Shown one piece after another: positions 4,865 to 5,010 of a stretch of DNA of 5,010 nucleotides (its first letter is position 1; each line of letters opens with the position of its first letter). This stretch comes from Gammaproteobacteria bacterium. GTDB lineage: Bacteria; Pseudomonadota; Gammaproteobacteria; Chromatiales; Chromatiaceae. Under the pieces are notes generated by a model. That model saw nothing but the letters and a program-made list of their open reading frames with translations. It was not told the DNA's origin and searched no databases. The stretch lies in assembly GCA_030620735.1 (NCBI GenBank), contig JAUXDV010000160.1, positions 1 through 5,010 on the forward strand, read 5' to 3'. The translations under genes were made by a program, and so were the position numbers.

Positions 4865-5010
4865 GCTGGAATTGTGCGGGGCTTGATAACGACTCATTGC
4901 AAAAGGCCGTTTCCGAGATGGAACGAGGCCTCAATGATGCGGATTCTGGAGGCCATGTCTACAAAAAACGGATTGCTCTCCAAAAACGAGGCAAGAGTGG
5001 TGGCGCTTAA
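4843..5010 (+). pseudogene. RelE/HigB-like toxin remnant (Gp49-like family)
   Basis: The frame open from 4843 (after TAA 4840-4842) to TAA 5008-5010 encodes a peptide with LDNDSLQKAVSEMERGL, NDADSGGHVYKKRIAL and KRGKSGGA. This is the centre of the toxin family typified by 'AVSEMERGLxDADLGGHVYKKRVALPGRGKSGGARTL', recognised from memory (type II toxin-antitoxin, RelE-like, PF06296; known members are mRNA interferases). Intact members are about 105-110 residues. Here there is no start codon before the conserved part, the expected N-terminal FAKWARKAGL-like segment is garbled (ASWNCAGL), and the frame stops right after GKSGGA, where RTL and the C-terminal third should follow. It is therefore probably inactive. 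Whether antitoxin sequence lies beyond 5010 cannot be seen. Confidence 0.75.

Noticed and set aside
4806..4934. N-terminal extension of the LprI-MliC protein by 43 residues
   Set aside because: The extension has no ribosome site, precedes a clear signal peptide at M44, and is the antisense of the toxin remnant. ATG 4805 has GGAGT correctly placed.
4894..4937. Long imperfect stem-loop (TCATTG...CAATGA with AGGCC/GGCCT inside) as terminator or RNA
   Set aside because: It lies inside the conserved coding core of the toxin remnant, its arms are broken by bulges and no T-run follows, so codon usage explains it better.

Overview
The window looks like chromosomal DNA of a gammaproteobacterium. The indications are a YecA/UPF0149 protein with a SEC-C tail, a soluble GH23 lytic transglycosylase, a DUF218 (SanA/YdcF-type) protein, a LprI-MliC lysozyme-inhibitor protein, and an interspersed palindrome of the GTCATTGCGAGGAGC type. 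A free-living or symbiotic Chromatiales-like lineage is possible, but that is inference only. The window is densely coding, with no rRNA, tRNA, CRISPR array or intact insertion sequence.

Layout. Positions 2-157 (+) hold the 3' end of a small conserved hypothetical gene. It is followed 14 bases later by a UPF0149/YecA-like gene with a C-terminal SEC-C zinc motif (172-882, +). The rest of the window is read from the minus strand. From right to left it carries a secreted LprI/MliC lysozyme-inhibitor protein (4805-4179), a bacterial homologue of eukaryotic N-terminal glutamine amidohydrolase NTAQ1 (4089-3469), a repeat-rich intergenic stretch (3468-3137), a membrane-anchored TIR protein with a periplasmic YARHG domain (3136-2207), a DUF218 protein only 12 bases behind it (2194-1685), and a secreted SLT-domain lytic transglycosylase (1565-933). 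The transglycosylase and lysozyme-inhibitor genes each have a good sigma70-like promoter. The right edge (4843-5010, +) holds a decayed fragment of a RelE/HigB-like toxin gene (Gp49-like family), lacking its start and ending early.

How the genes relate. The TIR and DUF218 genes form a probable two-gene unit. The TIR protein has a cytoplasmic TIR domain that keeps the candidate NADase glutamate, then one membrane helix, a proline-rich spacer and a periplasmic YARHG domain. This is the layout of a transmembrane sensor or effector and is the best candidate for an undescribed system here. Several neighbours act on or in the cell envelope (lysozyme inhibitor, lytic transglycosylase, probably the DUF218 protein), but a shared function is not proven. 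The NTAQ1 homologue suggests a bacterial route that converts N-terminal Gln to Glu, possibly feeding an N-degron pathway. The stretch between NTAQ1 and the TIR gene contains a MITE-like element of about 110 bp with imperfect terminal inverted repeats around a REP-like hairpin.
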